Below are positions 46,312 through 53,927 of a DNA stretch of 64,000 nucleotides, one piece after another. The notes below the pieces were generated by a model. The model made no database searches and was not told where the DNA came from. It was given only the letters and a program-made list of their open reading frames with translations. Location: the IMG/VR virus record IMGVR_UViG_3300035182_002389, positions 1-64,000 of that record, one strand, 5' to 3'. The DNA is from a virus. The stretch's first letter is position 1. The number at the start of each line of letters is the position of its first letter. A program made the translations under genes and the position numbers.

Positions 46312-46896
46312 CTACGAACGCCGCGCGTTGCTCGCAGCGATCCTTCGTGCCTCGCGCGCGGCAGCTCGGCGCACGTCGGAGAGCTGCTTCTTCAGCCTCG
46401 CGATCTCGGCCTGCGGCATCGCGCGGACGTCCGGGCCCGGGTAGTGGTAGCTGCGGTACGGGTAGACGGCCTTGGGCAACGGCAGACCCGTGTCGAACTC
46501 GCGGCCGAGACGCTCTTCGATCCAGCCCGGCGCGCCGTACTCCTCGCGCACGTACGCGTCGAGCGGAATGACGCGCAACAGGGCAAGCTTGCGGTACGAG
46601 GTCGCGGGCACGAACATCTCGCCGCCGTAGCGCCCGTGCACGCCTGCGTCGTGAACGATGGAGGGGTCGACCCTGAACTCGGCGAGGAAGGGGCGCATGT
46701 ACCCGTGCTCGTTCACCCACGTCTCCGGGCGCGGGCCGAGGTAGATGCCGGGCCTTCCCGAGCGGTCTTCGAGCGCAAACGCGTTGTCCTCGGGCGCGAA
46801 CTTCGCGTCGAGCTTGAAGCGTGCGCGCTCGGTCAGGTGATACCAGACCGGCTGCACGAGGGAGTGGCGTTGCGACAGGCTCGACACCGATGACAC
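46312..46896 (-). CDS. ART-fold-like protein with helical tail, 194 aa
   Basis: GTG start at 46896 or 46887. VWYHLTERARFKL, GIYLGPRPETWV, MRPFLAEFRVDPSIVHD and a later EYGAPGWIEERL resemble the YH-LYL-E order of ART-like domains. A basic coiled-coil tail (AEIARLKKQLSDVRRAAARE) follows. Start codons of this gene and 46963 face each other across a 66-base gap. Confidence 0.55.
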   Translation of the reverse strand: MSSVSSLSQRHSLVQPVWYHLTERARFKLDAKFAPEDNAFALEDRSGRPGIYLGPRPETWVNEHGYMRPFLAEFRVDPSIVHDAGVHGRYGGEMFVPATSYRKLALLRVIPLDAYVREEYGAPGWIEERLGREFDTGLPLPKAVYPYRSYHYPGPDVRAMPQAEIARLKKQLSDVRRAAAREARRIAASNARRS

Positions 46897-46934
46897 CTCG
46901 GAAGGGATCGTACCACGCGCCCAGACTCGAAGGT

Positions 46935-46946
46935 TGTCGGCCGACA
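46935..46946. promoter_or_regulatory. Perfect 12-bp palindrome TGTCGGCCGACA
   Basis: It lies between the divergent genes at 46896 and 46963, where both promoters should be. TAGACT at 46950 could be the + strand -10. A likely repressor site. Confidence 0.5.
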
Positions 46947-46962
46947 GCGTAGACTCGGGCGC

Positions 46963-47319
46963 ATGCTCCTGTTCCACGGCACGTCCAAGCGGCAGTGGAG
47001 TCGCCGCCTTTCCGGCGAGCAGACGCTCTACCTCGTGAACAGCGCGAAGGAAGCTTGGAGCTACGCGTACCACGCCGCAGAAGAGGACGAGCTGGAAGGC
47101 CGCACTCCCGAGCCCATCGTGCTCGCGATTCAGCTCGGCGATCTGCGAGGCCTCACGCGCCTGCCGGACGACGCCGCGATCCGTTCCGGCGAGCTGCCCG
47201 CGTCGGCGAGCTGGCGCGACACGCTTCGCGCGGTCGGCTCGTTTGCGGTCTTCGGGCGCATCGAGCGCTACAAGCGGTTCTTCGCGAGGGTCAGGCCCGC
47301 GACGAGCTTGCGCGAATAG
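46963..47319 (+). CDS. HGTS-motif (ART-like) protein, 118 aa
   Basis: Starts LLFHGTSKRQWSRRL, continues TLYLVNSAKEAWSYAYHAAE and IVLAIQLGDLRGLTRLPDD, then a C-terminal Glu-poor basic segment. The HGTS and LYL elements match the 45553 protein. It may be an ART-type toxin-like protein or inactive homologue. Evidence is motif order only. Confidence 0.55.
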   Translation: MLLFHGTSKRQWSRRLSGEQTLYLVNSAKEAWSYAYHAAEEDELEGRTPEPIVLAIQLGDLRGLTRLPDDAAIRSGELPASASWRDTLRAVGSFAVFGRIERYKRFFARVRPATSLRE

Positions 47320-47627
47320 CCCGCCGAGAGTCGAGGGCTCGGCCCGATGCGCGAGTCGGGTGAGGGTAGCGGTGAGGGGCCCGCACAACCTCCCCCTGAG
47401 CCCGCGCCCGTCCAGCGCACGCACGGCCTCGGGTGAAGGCTGCGGCGCCGGGGGCACGGGCACCCCACGGCGCTGCTGGCTCAGATTCTAGGTGGAGCGG
47501 GTGGCTGCGGGGCGCGTCCAGCGTGCGAAGCACGCGCTGCCCGTTCCCGTTGCCAGTGAGCGAAGCGAACGTTCCCGTTCCCGCTCTCGCTCTGCTGGCT
47601 GCGGGTGCGCCGACGCTCGCCCCAACG
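47320..47627. other. 308-base gap with mobile-element remnants
   Basis: No plausible gene on either strand. The region holds a partial family B element (47541-47582) and GC-rich imperfect repeats (GGGCACGGGCACC, CGTCCAGCGTGCG). It separates a + strand gene from the 3' end of the minus-strand gene at 47628. Confidence 0.7.
47541..47582. repeat. Partial family B element
   Basis: CCGTTCCCGTTGCC and CGTTCCCGTTCCCG flank GAGCGAAGCGAACG. It is a degraded or truncated copy of the elements at 19871 and 54498. Confidence 0.7.
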
Positions 47628-48452
47628 TCAACCGAGAACGCCGTAGAGCGTCACGTTGCGCGGCAGGCTGATCGTCTGGGGGCTGCCGTTCTTGAACTCG
47701 ATCGTGAAGGGCATGCCGCCGCCGAGAACGATCGGCTTGAGGTCCAGGGGCACCGAAATGGAATAGAACCCGTCGGCGATGGGCGCCATGAGCCCGTTGA
47801 CGCGCGTCTGATACATCGCCGCGGCGTTCGCGTTCTGCGTCTGCGCGGGAACGTTGGCGCTCGAAGGCGGCCAGACGATGTTACGCCCTGCTCGGACGAC
47901 GTCAGGCATCGCTGCCGCACCGTTTGCGTCGAACTCCCACGAGATGCCCGTCGGTCTGAACTGTCGACCGCTCACGAAGGCCATGATCGCCTGCGATCCG
48001 CCGTTGCCGGGAATGCTGGGAGCGATGCCCGGGGGCAGGTTCCACGCGAACGGAATGCTCGCGTCGAACGGGCCGAGCTTGGCACGCTGCGCCGGGTTGA
48101 GCGTCGCCCGCGCGGGAGCGCGCAGCGCCGCCGCGTTGAACGCCAGGGGCGCCGCGGTGCGCACGGGGGACGTTCCCTGCTGGCGAAGCGCAGCCATCGC
48201 CGCGCCGTCGGCACCGCCGAGGTGCGCGAGGGCGGAGGCCGCGTGGACGTCGGGCGTCACGAGGCCGCCGAAGGGCTGCACGCCGGCGGTGTGGGCGGCG
48301 TACATCGAGGCCGCGTGGACGTCCGCGGTGAGCAGGCCCGAGAGGGGATGGTTCGCCGAGCGACGGAGCTGCTCGGTGTACGAGAGGCCGCGCGCGGCGG
48401 GCGCGCCGCCGGTCTGGGCGTGGTTCTGACCGCAAGAGGGGCAATAGGGCAT
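47628..48452 (-). CDS. CPxC-headed repeat protein, paralogue 1, 274 aa
   Basis: Start M at 48452 gives MPYCPSCGQNHAQTG, a zinc knuckle shared by four genes in this cluster. Repeats of FGGLVTPDVHAASALAHLG type (also GLLTADVHAASMYAAHT) follow, then a beta-rich C-terminal domain ending LPRNVTLYGVL. There is no clear signal peptide. Probably a virion or surface structural family; function unknown. Confidence 0.68.
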   Translation of the reverse strand: MPYCPSCGQNHAQTGGAPAARGLSYTEQLRRSANHPLSGLLTADVHAASMYAAHTAGVQPFGGLVTPDVHAASALAHLGGADGAAMAALRQQGTSPVRTAAPLAFNAAALRAPARATLNPAQRAKLGPFDASIPFAWNLPPGIAPSIPGNGGSQAIMAFVSGRQFRPTGISWEFDANGAAAMPDVVRAGRNIVWPPSSANVPAQTQNANAAAMYQTRVNGLMAPIADGFYSISVPLDLKPIVLGGGMPFTIEFKNGSPQTISLPRNVTLYGVLG

Positions 48453-48521
48453 GGAGGATCTCCTTGCTGCCGAGGCTACCACTTTTGCTTCGACTCGTGC
48501 CAAAACAAGAAGACGCCCTCG

Positions 48522-48538
48522 CGGCTTTCGACAAGCCG
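48522..48538. repeat. Short palindrome CGGCTT-TCGAC-AAGCCG, second copy
   Basis: Identical to 26621-26637. It lies between the minus genes at 47628 and 48649, next to a family D array. Confidence 0.6.
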
Positions 48539-48557
48539 TGCGCCTCACACCTCGCGA

Positions 48558-48643
48558 GACGAAAAGGACGCGCCTTCGGCGCGAGCACGACCTTCGGTCG
48601 AGGACGCTCCTTCGGAGCGAGGACGCGCTTCGCGCGAGGCGAG
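48558..48643. repeat. Family D array of TTCG-loop hairpins
   Basis: Four hairpins follow each other: GCGCCTTCGGCGC, GACCTTCGGTC, GCTCCTTCGGAGC and GCGCTTCGCGC, separated by GAGGAC- or GAGCAC-type spacers. Most loops are TTCG, which gives very stable RNA hairpins. It lies just downstream of the minus gene at 48649. Confidence 0.85.
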
Positions 48644-48648
48644 AAGTC

Positions 48649-49131
48649 TCAGAAGCGGTTGTACGTGAGCTTGCCCGAAGGGAACGCGAGGGGCGCGTCG
48701 GTCGGGTTGTAGAGGATGACCGAGAGCTGCTTGGTCACAGGCCAGCCTGCGAACGCGGGGTTCAGGGCGACGTCTTGGTTCGCGCGGGCGAGGTAGAGCT
48801 GGCCCGCGCTCGTCGGCACGGGTTCGAGCGTGAGCTTGCCGAACGACCTGTGAGCCTTCGCACGGTTGATGACGTCGCGGCCGACCTTGATCTCGGCGAT
48901 GTAGAGGTCGGGGCTCTCGAAGGTCACCGTGACGGGCTTGATGGGCGAGCCCGTGTAGTAGATCGCCTCCTTGAACCCGTGCGCGGGGACGATCCCCGCG
49001 CCGGGCAAGGGCATCGCGTACGCCCCACGGTGGAACATGCTCTCGATCATCGCGAACGCTTTTGACGAGCGCGGCACGATGCCGGCGCCCGTTTGGGCGT
49101 GCGCGGTTCCACAGTGGGGGCAACGCTTCAT
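48649..49131 (-). CDS. CPxC-headed beta protein, paralogue 2, 160 aa
   Basis: Starts MKRCPHCGTAHAQTG. It lacks the VHAAS repeats but has the beta domain: VTFESPDLYIAEIKVGRDVI and KQLSVILYNPTDAPLAFPSG. Similar strands are in the 50541 gene (VTITSPGLQVSSVKVGRNEA). The shortest member of the cluster. Confidence 0.7.
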   Translation of the reverse strand: MKRCPHCGTAHAQTGAGIVPRSSKAFAMIESMFHRGAYAMPLPGAGIVPAHGFKEAIYYTGSPIKPVTVTFESPDLYIAEIKVGRDVINRAKAHRSFGKLTLEPVPTSAGQLYLARANQDVALNPAFAGWPVTKQLSVILYNPTDAPLAFPSGKLTYNRF

Positions 49132-49153
49132 GGTGCGGCCTTCTCTCGCGAGA

Positions 49154-50464
49154 TCAGGAGACCAAAGCCGAGAGCGTCACGTTCTGCGGGACGCTCGTGA
49201 GCGCGACCGGACCGGGCCCGCGGTTGACGAACTCGACCCAGAAGCCCGAGCCCGCCTGACCGGGCGCCGACTGACCGAGCTTGAACGCCTTGAGCGCGCT
49301 GAGCGAGACCGATCGGGTTGCGCGCTGCTTCGTCCCCTGCGACGCGGCCCGCGGACCCGCGCTGCCCGCCTGGTAGACGTAGCCGTTGTTCGCGTGGATG
49401 GCCGACAGCTCCCAGCCCGCCGAGGCCGCAGCGCTCTGCCACTGGAGCGTGTTCGGCTTGATGGTCTCGCCGTTCTCGGGCAGGTACACGCGGAAGTTCG
49501 CGCCGACGGGGTAGTTGGTCCCCGGCGGGAAATGCGGCACCGGCGGGTCCGGGAACGCGAGGGTCGCTTGATGCGGCGCGACCGTTGCGCGGGCAGGGAC
49601 TGCGACCTTGGCGGCCGTGTTGCCGATGCGCCGATACGCGACGGGCGCCGCGGTGCGCGCCGGAAGCGCGTTCGCCTGCTGCATGGCCTGGGGGACGCTC
49701 TGCATGCCGGCCGGGCCGCCGAGGTGCGCGAGGGCCGAGGCCGCCTTCACGGGGGGCGTGACCAGGCCGCCGAAGGGGTTTGGCGCGCCCATGTGCGCGA
49801 GCGAAGAGGCCGCGTGCACGCCGGGGGTCACGAGGCCGCCGAAGGGCAGCGCCGCGCCGGTGTGCACGGGGGTCCACGACGCCGGCAGGTGGAGCACCTC
49901 GCCGACCTTGAGGTCCATGAAGTTGCCGTCGATCTTGTTGGTCGCCTTCTGCGGGTTCGCAGCGGCCAGCGCCTTCCACATGTCCTTGCGGCCCGTGTGC
50001 TTGTGCGCGATGTGCGAGGGCGTGTCGCCAGCCCGCACGATGTAGACGTTGCCGCTCGCCTTCTGCTCGGCGGGCTGCACGGTGGCGGCCTGCGCGGCGG
50101 CCTTCTGCGCGGAGGCGATGAGGTTCTTCTTCGCCGTGGTCGCGCCGGTGTGCATGGGGACCGTGCCGTTCACCGACTGGCCGTAGCCGTGGCTCTGGGC
50201 GCTCGGGGCGACGGAGCGGGCGTTGAACTGCGACACGGGAACGGGCATCGCCGTGAGGTGCTGCGGGGCGCCTGCGTGCGCGGCCTGGTAGGACGGACGG
50301 CGCGCGTTCTCGATGGCCGCCTTCGCCGCCGCTTCCTGGAGGACGGCGGCTGCGTACACCTGCTGCGTCTGCGAGCGGTAGGGGCTCGCCTGGGGGAGCG
50401 CGGGCGCCCCGGTCGCGGCGTGGGGGAGAGGGTGGTTCGTACCGCAAAAGGGGCAGAAGGGCAT
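49154..50464 (-). CDS. CPxC-headed LysM repeat protein, paralogue 3, 436 aa
   Basis: Start M at 50464 gives MPFCPFCGTNHPLPH. A LysM domain is visible around residues 135-190 (VYIVRAGDTPSHIAHKHTGR, then GNFMDLKVGEVLHLP). Two FGGLVTPGVHAASSLAHMG-type repeats and a C-terminal beta domain ending NVTLSALVS follow. LysM binds peptidoglycan, so cell-wall contact is likely. It may act in adsorption, entry or structure. Confidence 0.75.
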   Translation of the reverse strand: MPFCPFCGTNHPLPHAATGAPALPQASPYRSQTQQVYAAAVLQEAAAKAAIENARRPSYQAAHAGAPQHLTAMPVPVSQFNARSVAPSAQSHGYGQSVNGTVPMHTGATTAKKNLIASAQKAAAQAATVQPAEQKASGNVYIVRAGDTPSHIAHKHTGRKDMWKALAAANPQKATNKIDGNFMDLKVGEVLHLPASWTPVHTGAALPFGGLVTPGVHAASSLAHMGAPNPFGGLVTPPVKAASALAHLGGPAGMQSVPQAMQQANALPARTAAPVAYRRIGNTAAKVAVPARATVAPHQATLAFPDPPVPHFPPGTNYPVGANFRVYLPENGETIKPNTLQWQSAAASAGWELSAIHANNGYVYQAGSAGPRAASQGTKQRATRSVSLSALKAFKLGQSAPGQAGSGFWVEFVNRGPGPVALTSVPQNVTLSALVS

Positions 50465-50540
50465 GGGAGAGCTTCCTTGGTGGATCGAGAACGAAGCGGC
50501 GGACCTCGCGCGCGAGTTCACGCGCGAGATCCGCGGAGGA

Positions 50541-51281
50541 TCAGGAGACGAAGCCGGTCGGCATGATCGCCGCGCCCGTCGCGTTGTGGAACACGATGTA
50601 GAGGTGGTTGCTGTTGATGGTCGCACCCATCGGCAGGTTCTTCGTCCACACCATACCGCCCGTGTCGAGCTGAATCCCTCGGCACACGCCATCGTTGGCG
50701 GCGGGAACGCCGATCGGGGTCGCCGAGCACGCGTCGTACGTGCCGGTGCGACCGGAGGCGTCGAGGGTCGGGAGCGCCTCGTTGCGGCCGACCTTGACCG
50801 AGGAGACCTGAAGACCAGGACTCGTGATCGTGACGCTGCGCAGAGCGATGTCGCTCGGCGTCTGATAGAGCGCGAACACGGTCGCGCCCGGGGCGATGGG
50901 CTTGTCGAGCGCGGGCAGTGCGATCGCGCTCGGCGGCGTCGGCGGCGTCGACGGCGTCGAGGAACCGCCGGAAGGCGCCGTGAGGTTTAGTCGGAAGCGG
51001 CGCGCGTTGAACAGGAAGGGCGCGCCGGTCGCGGCGCCGGCCATGAGACCGTTGACGGCGGCGCGCTCCTTCTGCTGCTGCGCCTGGATGACCGAGGCGG
51101 CCTTCTTCGCCTTGAGCTGCTGCTGCACGTGGAAGCTCGACGGGCGAGCCGTCAAGCCGTGCTGGGCCTGCTCGGCAATGGCCGCGGCGTAGATCCGCTG
51201 GACCTGCGAGCGGTAGGGGCTCGCCTGGGGGACGGCCCCGACGGCGGCGTGGTTCTGGCGGCAGTGGGGGCAAAGCGACAT
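50541..51281 (-). CDS. CPxC-headed beta protein, paralogue 4, 246 aa
   Basis: M at 51281 starts MSLCPHCRQNHAAVG and shares PQASPYRSQ-QRIYAAA with the LysM protein. A Gln/Ala-rich helix and a Ser/Thr/Pro linker (PSGGSSTPSTPPTPPS) lead to the C-terminal beta domain with VTITSPGLQVSSVKVGRNEA. First gene of the minus-strand cluster; its promoter must lie in 51282-51438. Confidence 0.72.
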   Translation of the reverse strand: MSLCPHCRQNHAAVGAVPQASPYRSQVQRIYAAAIAEQAQHGLTARPSSFHVQQQLKAKKAASVIQAQQQKERAAVNGLMAGAATGAPFLFNARRFRLNLTAPSGGSSTPSTPPTPPSAIALPALDKPIAPGATVFALYQTPSDIALRSVTITSPGLQVSSVKVGRNEALPTLDASGRTGTYDACSATPIGVPAANDGVCRGIQLDTGGMVWTKNLPMGATINSNHLYIVFHNATGAAIMPTGFVS

Positions 51282-51396
51282 GAGGACGGCTCCTGATCTC
51301 TCGGGTTCGTCTCGCATCGTACCACTGCCGTACGGGTCCGAGAACAGCTTGTCGCAAGCCGTGAAACCCTGAACGCTTTGCCAGCGACTAGATACA

Positions 51397-51425
51397 TTGA
51401 CAACTCATGTACGTTGTGCGATCCT
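51397..51425 (+). promoter_or_regulatory. Promoter region between divergent genes
   Basis: TTGACA (51397-51402) with a weak -10 (GATCCT at 51420) precedes the + strand gene. ACTCATGTAC nearby partly resembles the ACATGTTTATG element. The gap also must hold the promoter for the minus-strand CPxC cluster. Confidence 0.5.
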
Positions 51426-51438
51426 CACGTCTGACTCC

Positions 51439-53148
51439 ATGAAGAAACCGAACGCGGGAAGCGAAAAGAACGCGCCGTTGGCGCGAGCACGCGCTTCGCG
51501 CGAGGACGCTCCTGCGGAGCGAGGACGCTCCTTTGGAGCGAGCGGCGAGAAGCAAAAGTACGTCGCGGGGCGCCCCGTGCGGGTCGGCGACAGGTTCGGC
51601 GAGCTGACCGTCACCGAGCAGATCGAAGCGCCCGACCACAAGACCTACCAAGGTCGGCACTGGCTCTGCACGTGCGACTGCGGCAACCCTGCGATTCGCA
51701 CGACCACGACGCTTCAGCAAGCGCTCGCAAAAGGGCACGTCTCTTCCTGCCGAGAGTGCTGGCTGGAGCTGCTCCGATCGCGCACGGCGGAGACGTTCGA
51801 CCAGGAACGAACCAAGACGCGCACCGCGCTCGCATCGCTGTGGGCGCAGCATCGAACGCTCTACAGCGTCGCCTACGACGCGCGCGAAGAAGAACGGATT
51901 CGAGACGCCATCGAAGAGGACGGGATCCCGATCCGGTCGGAGGAGTCGCTCTCCGAGCAGTACGCCGTCGAGCCCTCACTGCTGAACGTCGACGCTCCCT
52001 CGTCGGCGGAGACGACCACGGCCCCGGTGCAGCGCGCCGCGTACCTCTATCCCGTCGGAGGCGGCGAGCTTTGCTGGGCGTGCATCACGTGTGGCGAGAC
52101 CTTTTCGCGAGGGTTCGGGTGCACGCTCTGCATCGAGCCCGTCTGCATGGACTGCGTGAGGAGCGAGGCGCACGTCCACACCGAAGACGAAGACGGCCTG
52201 ATGCTGCATCAGATTGCGGCGGAGTTCGATCGGAGCCGCGAGCGCGTCCGGCAGATGGAGACGCAGGGTCTCACCAAGCTGCGTCACCTCCACATGGCTT
52301 CACTCGTCAGGACCCTCGGGGCGGACTACGTGAGCGTGCACGCGTTTCTTCGCGCCTTGCACCCCGAGCTTCTCGACGTCGGCGAGATGCTTGCTGTGCT
52401 CGACTGGCGCGAGCGCATGGCGCGCGAAGCGAAGGTCGCCGCGTACAGGGCCGCAGAGGAGGCGGCCGAGAGGGCCGCAGAAACGCGGAGGATCATCGAA
52501 GAGCGTCGCCAGGCCAAGCGTGAAGAAGAACAGCGTCGCCGGGCCGAGCTTGCTGCCCAACCCGAGGAAGTGAGGGCGCTTCGTATTCAGCGCAACCTCG
52601 CGCGTCGTGAGACGGAGACGACGCGGCTGGCGAACGATCTCGCAGCCTGGCACGCGAACCTCGAAGCGTTGCGTGCGAGCGAGCCCGAACGAGATCGGCG
52701 CGCGGCCGAGGCGAAGAGCGCGCTCGAACTCGAACGCATCGAGAACGAGAAGAGGCGCAGCGCCGAGGTGATGGAAGAGGCCCGTAAGACCCTCGCCACG
52801 ACCTCCGCCGTCTTCGTCCCGAGCAAGCTCAGGGTCGCCGCGCGCAAGCAAGACCTCCTCGCGATCCTCATGCTCCCCGTCGGCGAGTTCGATTTCAGCG
52901 AGGAGGTGCGAGGCGCACTCGTCGAGGCCGGCGCCGAGTACATCGGCGATCTTCTCTGCGAGCTGTCGTGCCCGCCTTCGCGATGGGTCGGACCTCTGCT
53001 CGGCGCGGAGGTGCTGTTCGCGTTGCGAGAGGTCGGCCTCAACTTCGGCGTCAACATCTACGCGCTCACGGGCAGGAAAGGCTCGGAGCTGCCGTTCGCG
53101 ACCCCGTTCGTCAAGCGGATGGGGAAGGTTTCAACCAAAAAACATTGA
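51439..53148 (+). CDS. Sigma-region-4 / alpha-CTD-like fusion regulator, 569 aa
   Basis: After an N-terminal segment containing family D sequence, a GDRFGELTV...CTCDCGN...C zinc ribbon occupies residues about 45-107. Residues about 212-240 form a second zinc site (CWACITCG, CTLCIEPVCMDC). LMLHQIAAEFDRSRERVRQM and GLTKLRHLH (254-284) match sigma-70 region 4.2. A coiled coil spans about 320-455. The end (VRGALVEAGAEYIGDLLCEL and LFALREVGLNFG) resembles the RNA polymerase alpha-CTD helix-hairpin-helix. It is likely a transcription factor that contacts -35 DNA or polymerase. Confidence 0.78.
   Translation: MKKPNAGSEKNAPLARARASREDAPAERGRSFGASGEKQKYVAGRPVRVGDRFGELTVTEQIEAPDHKTYQGRHWLCTCDCGNPAIRTTTTLQQALAKGHVSSCRECWLELLRSRTAETFDQERTKTRTALASLWAQHRTLYSVAYDAREEERIRDAIEEDGIPIRSEESLSEQYAVEPSLLNVDAPSSAETTTAPVQRAAYLYPVGGGELCWACITCGETFSRGFGCTLCIEPVCMDCVRSEAHVHTEDEDGLMLHQIAAEFDRSRERVRQMETQGLTKLRHLHMASLVRTLGADYVSVHAFLRALHPELLDVGEMLAVLDWRERMAREAKVAAYRAAEEAAERAAETRRIIEERRQAKREEEQRRRAELAAQPEEVRALRIQRNLARRETETTRLANDLAAWHANLEALRASEPERDRRAAEAKSALELERIENEKRRSAEVMEEARKTLATTSAVFVPSKLRVAARKQDLLAILMLPVGEFDFSEEVRGALVEAGAEYIGDLLCELSCPPSRWVGPLLGAEVLFALREVGLNFGVNIYALTGRKGSELPFATPFVKRMGKVSTKKH
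51460..51548. repeat. Family D hairpin array inside the regulator gene
   Basis: CGCGCCGTTGGCGCG, GCGCTTCGCGC, GCTCCTGCGGAGC and GCTCCTTTGGAGC hairpins in tandem. The coding frame is kept, adding an Arg/Ala-rich segment to the N-terminus. Loops vary more than in the copy at 48558. Confidence 0.8.
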
Positions 53149-53158
53149 CATGTTTATG
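53145..53158 (+). promoter_or_regulatory. ACATGTTTATG element with TTGACA
   Basis: TTGACATGTTTATG lies right after the regulator's stop codon and about 50 bases before the next ATG. The ACATGTTTATG core is shared with 2160 and 8798. Here the TTGACA overlaps the element, so the element rather than a -10 box is the conserved part. Confidence 0.5.
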
Positions 53159-53207
53159 TAGTTGATCCAAACTGAGCGTTCCCTCGCGAGGGTCTGAAGG
53201 AGACGGT

Positions 53208-53441
53208 ATGGGCGAGACGTGCAAGCTGAGGGCGTGGGGGTCGGGCGACAAGGAAGACTGCGGCTCGCCGGCGGGCTCGCACGGCTACTGCCAGAAGTGC
53301 TACCCGCTCGTGCGAGGTGGCATCCTCGCGCGCATTCGAGAGGCCGAGCGCGACCTCGAATCCGACAGGTTGGAGCTGCGCCAGCTCGAAGCGGCAGAGG
53401 CTCGCGACATCGCCAAGCGCTGCTTCGGCGGAGACATCTGA
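53208..53441 (+). CDS. Cysteine-rich helical protein, 77 aa
   Basis: Starts MGETCKLRAWGSGDKEDCG, with SHGYCQKCYP, giving a possible zinc fold. A coiled-coil helix (ARIREAERDLESDRLELRQL) forms the C-terminal half. Downstream of the shared promoter element. Function unknown. Confidence 0.68.
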   Translation: MGETCKLRAWGSGDKEDCGSPAGSHGYCQKCYPLVRGGILARIREAERDLESDRLELRQLEAAEARDIAKRCFGGDI

Positions 53442-53458
53442 GGCAAGGCGAGACGAGA

Positions 53459-53523
53459 TGGGGAACGGGAACGCTCGCTTCGCGAGCTGGCAACGGGAAC
53501 GGGAACGCTCGCTTCGCGAGCTG
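53459..53523. repeat. Partial family B element
   Basis: GGGAACGGGAACGCTCGCTTCGCGAGC occurs as two tandem units with a CGCTTCGCG-type hairpin. It fills the gap up to the next gene. Confidence 0.75.
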
Positions 53524-53537
53524 TGGAGAAGGCCATC

Positions 53538-53927
53538 GTGGCGAGCAACCCCCGCAAATCGCAACACCTCTGCGTCCACAACCTGTGCAAGAACCTTCGC
53601 GAGCCCGGCAAGGCTCGCTGCTGGGTGCACCTCGGTTGGGCTGCGCGCCATTCTGCGACCTACCGGCAGCGGCGCGAGAGCCAGGGGCTCTGTCACCACT
53701 CGGCGTGCAAGAAGCGCCCGGTGAAAGACCGCCGCTTCTGCAAGCCCCACCTCAAGCTCCACGCCGAGAAGACCAACGAGTACCTGAAGCGCAAAGCGAA
53801 GGAGCGCGAGCGTCTGAACGCCGACATCTCGCGCGCGATGGCGCAGTCGAGCATCGCGCAAACGAAGGCGGCCAAGCCCGCGAAGAAGACCGTGAAGAAG
53901 ACCGCGAAGAAGAGGGCAAGCCGATGA
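53538..53927 (+). CDS. Zinc-finger protein with histone-like basic tail, 129 aa
   Basis: GTG 53538 follows GGAGAAGGCC. Repeated Cys/His pairs (LCVHNLCKNL, CWVHLGW, LCHHSACKKR, FCKPHLKLH) suggest two or three small zinc modules. The tail AAKPAKKTVKKTAKKRASR resembles histone H1 repeats. It may bind DNA nonspecifically. Confidence 0.7.
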   Translation: MASNPRKSQHLCVHNLCKNLREPGKARCWVHLGWAARHSATYRQRRESQGLCHHSACKKRPVKDRRFCKPHLKLHAEKTNEYLKRKAKERERLNADISRAMAQSSIAQTKAAKPAKKTVKKTAKKRASR

